Source of the DNA: Daucus carota subsp. sativus
Taxonomy: Eukaryota > Streptophyta > Magnoliopsida > Apiales > Apiaceae
NCBI RefSeq assembly: GCF_001625215.2
Contig: NC_030385.2
Span: 44,169,598 to 44,233,597 of the forward strand
DNA length: 64,000 bases
Direction: 5' to 3'
In this document: one piece after another, positions 61,327 to 64,000 of the stretch
Layout: each line of letters starts with the position of its first letter
How positions within the stretch are numbered: the first letter of the stretch is position 1
Position numbers and translations under genes: made by a program
The notes under the pieces: generated by a model
What the model saw: the letters and a program-made list of their open reading frames with translations, nothing else
Database searches by the model: none
Told to the model about the DNA's origin: nothing

Positions 61327-61773
61327 GCCGGGACCTGTTAAATACTCCCTCCATTCCTTTTTAAGTGTCGTTTTTTGACTGGGCACACTTATTAAGATGT
61401 GCAATTACTAAGTTCTACAATCATTAATGTGGTTGTTATTTTCCAATTTTGTCCATGAGTGGAGTATACTTGTAATGAGAGTCTCAATGACAAACTATAT
61501 TTAATGAGGGTATATTGGACAAAAGAAAATATACTTGTATTGAAAATACAAGTAGTTGTCTTGAAAATGTAAAAACGACACTTAATTTGAAATTCAAATC
61601 TAGTCAAAAAATGACACTTAAAAAGGAATGGAGGGAGTAACATATAAATTTTAATCCTGACCGTTTTAAAACGTTTTTAAAGTGGTGTATGTAGTAAAAA
61701 TATGTTCTAACCCTGATCGTCGGATATTTATCCAAAGATCAGGAACCCGTATGTTATTTAACAGGTCCCCGGC
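61327..61773. mobile_element. MITE with 8-base target duplication carrying a nested Stowaway MITE
   Basis: Ends GCCGGGACCTGTTAAATA and, from the right, GCCGGGGACCTGTTAAATA; ATATCTAT is duplicated exactly (61319-61326 and 61774-61781). Eight bases suggests hAT. A Stowaway MITE interrupts it only 16 bases from its left end. The element lies about 150 bases upstream of the MPS1-like start, in its promoter. Confidence 0.8.
61345..61637. mobile_element. Stowaway-type MITE family F (nested)
   Basis: 293 bases flanked by TA (61343-61344 and 61638-61639). Ends CTCCCTCCATTCCTTTTTAA and TTAAAAAGGAATGGAGGGAG are a near-perfect inverted repeat; GTGTCGTTTTTTGACT pairs with AGTCAAAAAATGACAC. Confidence 0.85.
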
Positions 61774-61781
61774 ATATCTAT

Positions 61782-62853
61782 GCTAGGGTTCTGGACCCTT
61801 TAAAATAGTACAAGAAAAATTAGAGAATAATTCTTTTGAGAGAGGAGTTTAAATTTTTATATTTTTAATATAATAATACATATATTAAATTATCATGTCG
61901 TCGTGAATAAATAGCTTTACGAAAGTGATTAAAAACTTTCAAGAGTTCCTTTAAGAAGTCATTTGACTTTTGCACCCATCTTAACTCAATAACTAAAATT
62001 AACAGTATTTCTTAACTTTTTCAAAAGTTCGTTTAAGAAGTCATTTGACTTTTGCACCCATCTTAACTCAATAACTAAAATTAATATTTCTTGACTTTTC
62101 TGTATAGAAATTTAATACATATTATATTTTTGAGAATTTTCTAAAAATTAAAACCAACAATAGTCGATCAATTTCGAGACATTGTTTGTGTACGAGAGAT
62201 GTTTTCGGAGAATTTCTAAATATGAACTTCCTACATTATAACTCATCAAAGGACAAGAAATCGAGATGTTCATCTTTATAGAACTCTGCTGCATTTTACA
62301 ATAAAAGATAGAGATGTCGTCCCAAAGAACAAATAGCTGGACAAAATACCATAATAATTGTACAGAAAGCATCGGGGTAATTCAAGAAACTACTATCACA
62401 TATGACATCACATTTAAAATTGATGCAACATTATCATCAGTCAAAATAGTATAACAAGCACTTTAAAATTTGCATGCAACATCAGTCGCATTTATGAACT
62501 TAGTTCAGACTGAAAAAACTAAATTGCTAGTGTCACAAGCATATAGAGTAACTAACAAGCTAATCAAATACAAGACTGGAACTCCATACAGAGCCATCAA
62601 TCTCGATCATATGGCATGTGATCAGCCCGAGACCAAAATCCATGGCATTATGCGCCTGCCTATATTTCCCAAATAACACACTCCAGCACGACCTTGAAAA
62701 ATTATCAAAAAAACACCTGCTCTTCACAGATCAAACTCATGGGATAAGTAATGTGGTTTCCCAGCTTCGTGTAAAAGGTGAGAAATTGTGAAGAGAAATG
62801 AAAATGTTCCAATATGAGGTTACATACTTGTACAAGGGAGGGGCTAAAAGTTT
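61782..62853. other. Intergenic, 3' flank of eIF(iso)4G
   Basis: No gene seen. It holds a tandem repeat (listed) and, on the right, the likely 3' untranslated region of eIF(iso)4G. Confidence 0.5.
61945..62091. repeat. 84-base tandem duplication
   Basis: TTTAAGAAGTCATTTGACTT...CTAAAATTAA occurs at about 61949 and again at about 62033, almost unchanged over 60 bases. Confidence 0.8.
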
Positions 62854-64000
62854 CTAGAAAAGGCTCTTGCAGGCCTCAATAGAAGCTGCCTGTGAATCTA
62901 AAAACGCTTGCCCCGAAGGACTTGAAGTGACAGTCCCCAGTGCAGCAGAAAGTACATGTTTCTGGAACATGTTATCCTCCATCTTCTTTAAAACCTCCTC
63001 GACCACCTTGAAGTCCAGTTGCCCAGCTAAAATTAATTTACCCATAATCTCGCCAAAATTGTTTGGTGCTTTTGGCAAATCTATGCCAATATCATCCAGG
63101 TTGGAACCATAGAGAAGACATCCACCCTGTATGTCAATTGCTGTAAGCACCTTTTTTACAGACAAGTACTCTAGGAGCTTGGCAACAGGTTCTACACATG
63201 GCGGGATTTTCTCCAGTGCAAGGGAAATGGCCTCCTTGACCAACTCAGCATGGTAACCAGGTGACTTGAGTTCCTCCACACATTGCAAGGCTTCATCCAG
63301 TATACGAACACTAAAGTACTCCTCAAGAAGTGAAATTGTTTTTCTCCTAAGCTCTTCCGGGTTCAATCTTACAGAAGAAGTTGTGGGTTTGGCAGCAACT
63401 GGTGGCATAGAAACAGTTGGAATCTGTCTGACAGGGGAAGGGTCTTGACGTGGGGATTCAAAACCAATACCATAGTTAGGGCGAACTTGTGTTGAACTAC
63501 TGCCTTGCAACAAGGCACTAGACCGACCACTAATAAGTCCACCACTACCTTGAGGTAGAAGTCTTGGGTTTGACACAGCTGACTTGCCAATAAATGGTGG
63601 TTGAACCCGTCCAACTGGCTGACTAGAATCATTCCTTGGCATTGTTCGAGATCTAGTAACCTCCCAGTTGTCATTATCAATTCCAGGCATACCCGGCATT
63701 TTTCTAGCCCCTGGCATTCCAGGCATCATACCTCCAGTACCAGGCCTATGGATAGGAAATCCGCCAGCAGTCATGCCTCCCTGAGCTGCAGAAGGCATGC
63801 CACGACTATTTCTTATACTTGCAGTAGAACCTGGGCGCAACTTCATAGTCTTCTCTGCTTCGTTATGAATCTCTGTTATAGTCTTCGCTTTAACCTATAT
63901 TGAAAAGACGAAACATTAAGAAATGAATTCCAAATAATAAGACAGCATGTAATGGACAAAAGGTCAATATTCACCTCTTCTCGCCTGGGAACCCAGTTAT
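62854..64000 (-). CDS. EIFISO4G: eIF(iso)4G, C-terminal part (runs off the right edge)
   Basis: The last coding exon is 63894-62854 (stop at 62856-62854); before it an exon ends at 63975 and continues beyond 64000. The visible part covers about 354 residues. It starts NWVPRREE, then [15 protein letters not shown], a Gly/Met/Pro-rich low-complexity linker ([16 protein letters not shown]), and a C-terminal MA3 domain ([18 protein letters not shown] ... [10 protein letters not shown]). eIF(iso)4G is the plant scaffold of the eIF(iso)4F cap-binding complex; it joins eIF(iso)4E, eIF4A and eIF3 during translation initiation. The eIF4A-binding MIF4G domain would lie to the right of the window. Its order beside the MPS1-like gene agrees with At5g57870. 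Confidence 0.93.

Noticed and set aside
1-64000. CRISPR array, tRNA, rRNA or organelle insertions
   Set aside because: I saw no regularly spaced repeats, no cloverleaf-type A and B boxes that I could support, and no organelle gene order. A dedicated scan could still find a missed tRNA.

Overview
The window is nuclear DNA of a flowering plant, almost certainly a eudicot. It is AT-rich and has GT-AG introns. It carries chloroplast-targeted genes (APO2-like, YbaB/STIC2-like), a BAHD acyltransferase, plant-only families (early nodulin-like protein, SKIP1, eIF(iso)4G) and many MITEs, mostly Stowaway type with CTCCCTCCGTCC ends at TA targets. An asterid is plausible and the Stowaway load would suit Apiaceae, but I cannot fix the species.

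Layout from left to right. (-) 5' part of a small unknown membrane protein; (-) APO2; (-) early nodulin-like protein; (+) YIF1; a nest of MITEs; (+) a 73-residue secreted Cys-rich peptide; (+) signal recognition particle receptor alpha, with a PIF/Harbinger element in its second coding exon; (-) YbaB-type nucleoid-associated protein; a second MITE nest; (+) a coiled-coil protein with two PVFDLNQ motifs; (-) a two-zinc-finger U1-type protein; two Tourist-like MITEs and a hAT-type MITE; (+) RCI2/PMP3-like; (-) RPA-like OB-fold gene; (+) SKIP1 F-box/LRR, followed by a decayed partial copy; (-) HCT-like BAHD transferase; about 10 kb of gene-free DNA with an LTR-like fossil; (-) MPS1/PRD2 meiotic gene; a third MITE nest; (-) 3' end of eIF(iso)4G at the right edge.

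The genes are not an operon or one pathway. As I recall the Arabidopsis map, their order matches two paralogous blocks: eIFiso4G1-MPS1-SKIP1-At5g57910-ENODL-APO2 on chromosome 5 (At5g57870-57930), and ENODL-SR alpha-YbaB-At4g30630-SKIP1-like-RCI2 on chromosome 4 (At4g30590-30660). The window looks like the unduplicated ancestral order, with YIF1, the Cys-rich peptide, the zinc-finger, RPA-like and HCT-like genes added. I rebuilt the multi-exon genes by hand. Splice phases agree in all of them except the 5' end of the RPA-like gene.

The strongest leads are the Harbinger insertion inside an SR alpha coding exon, which may be removed as a new in-frame intron; the repeated insertion of one MITE family into other MITEs; and the unclassified Cys-rich peptide. 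I saw no clearly new multi-gene system.
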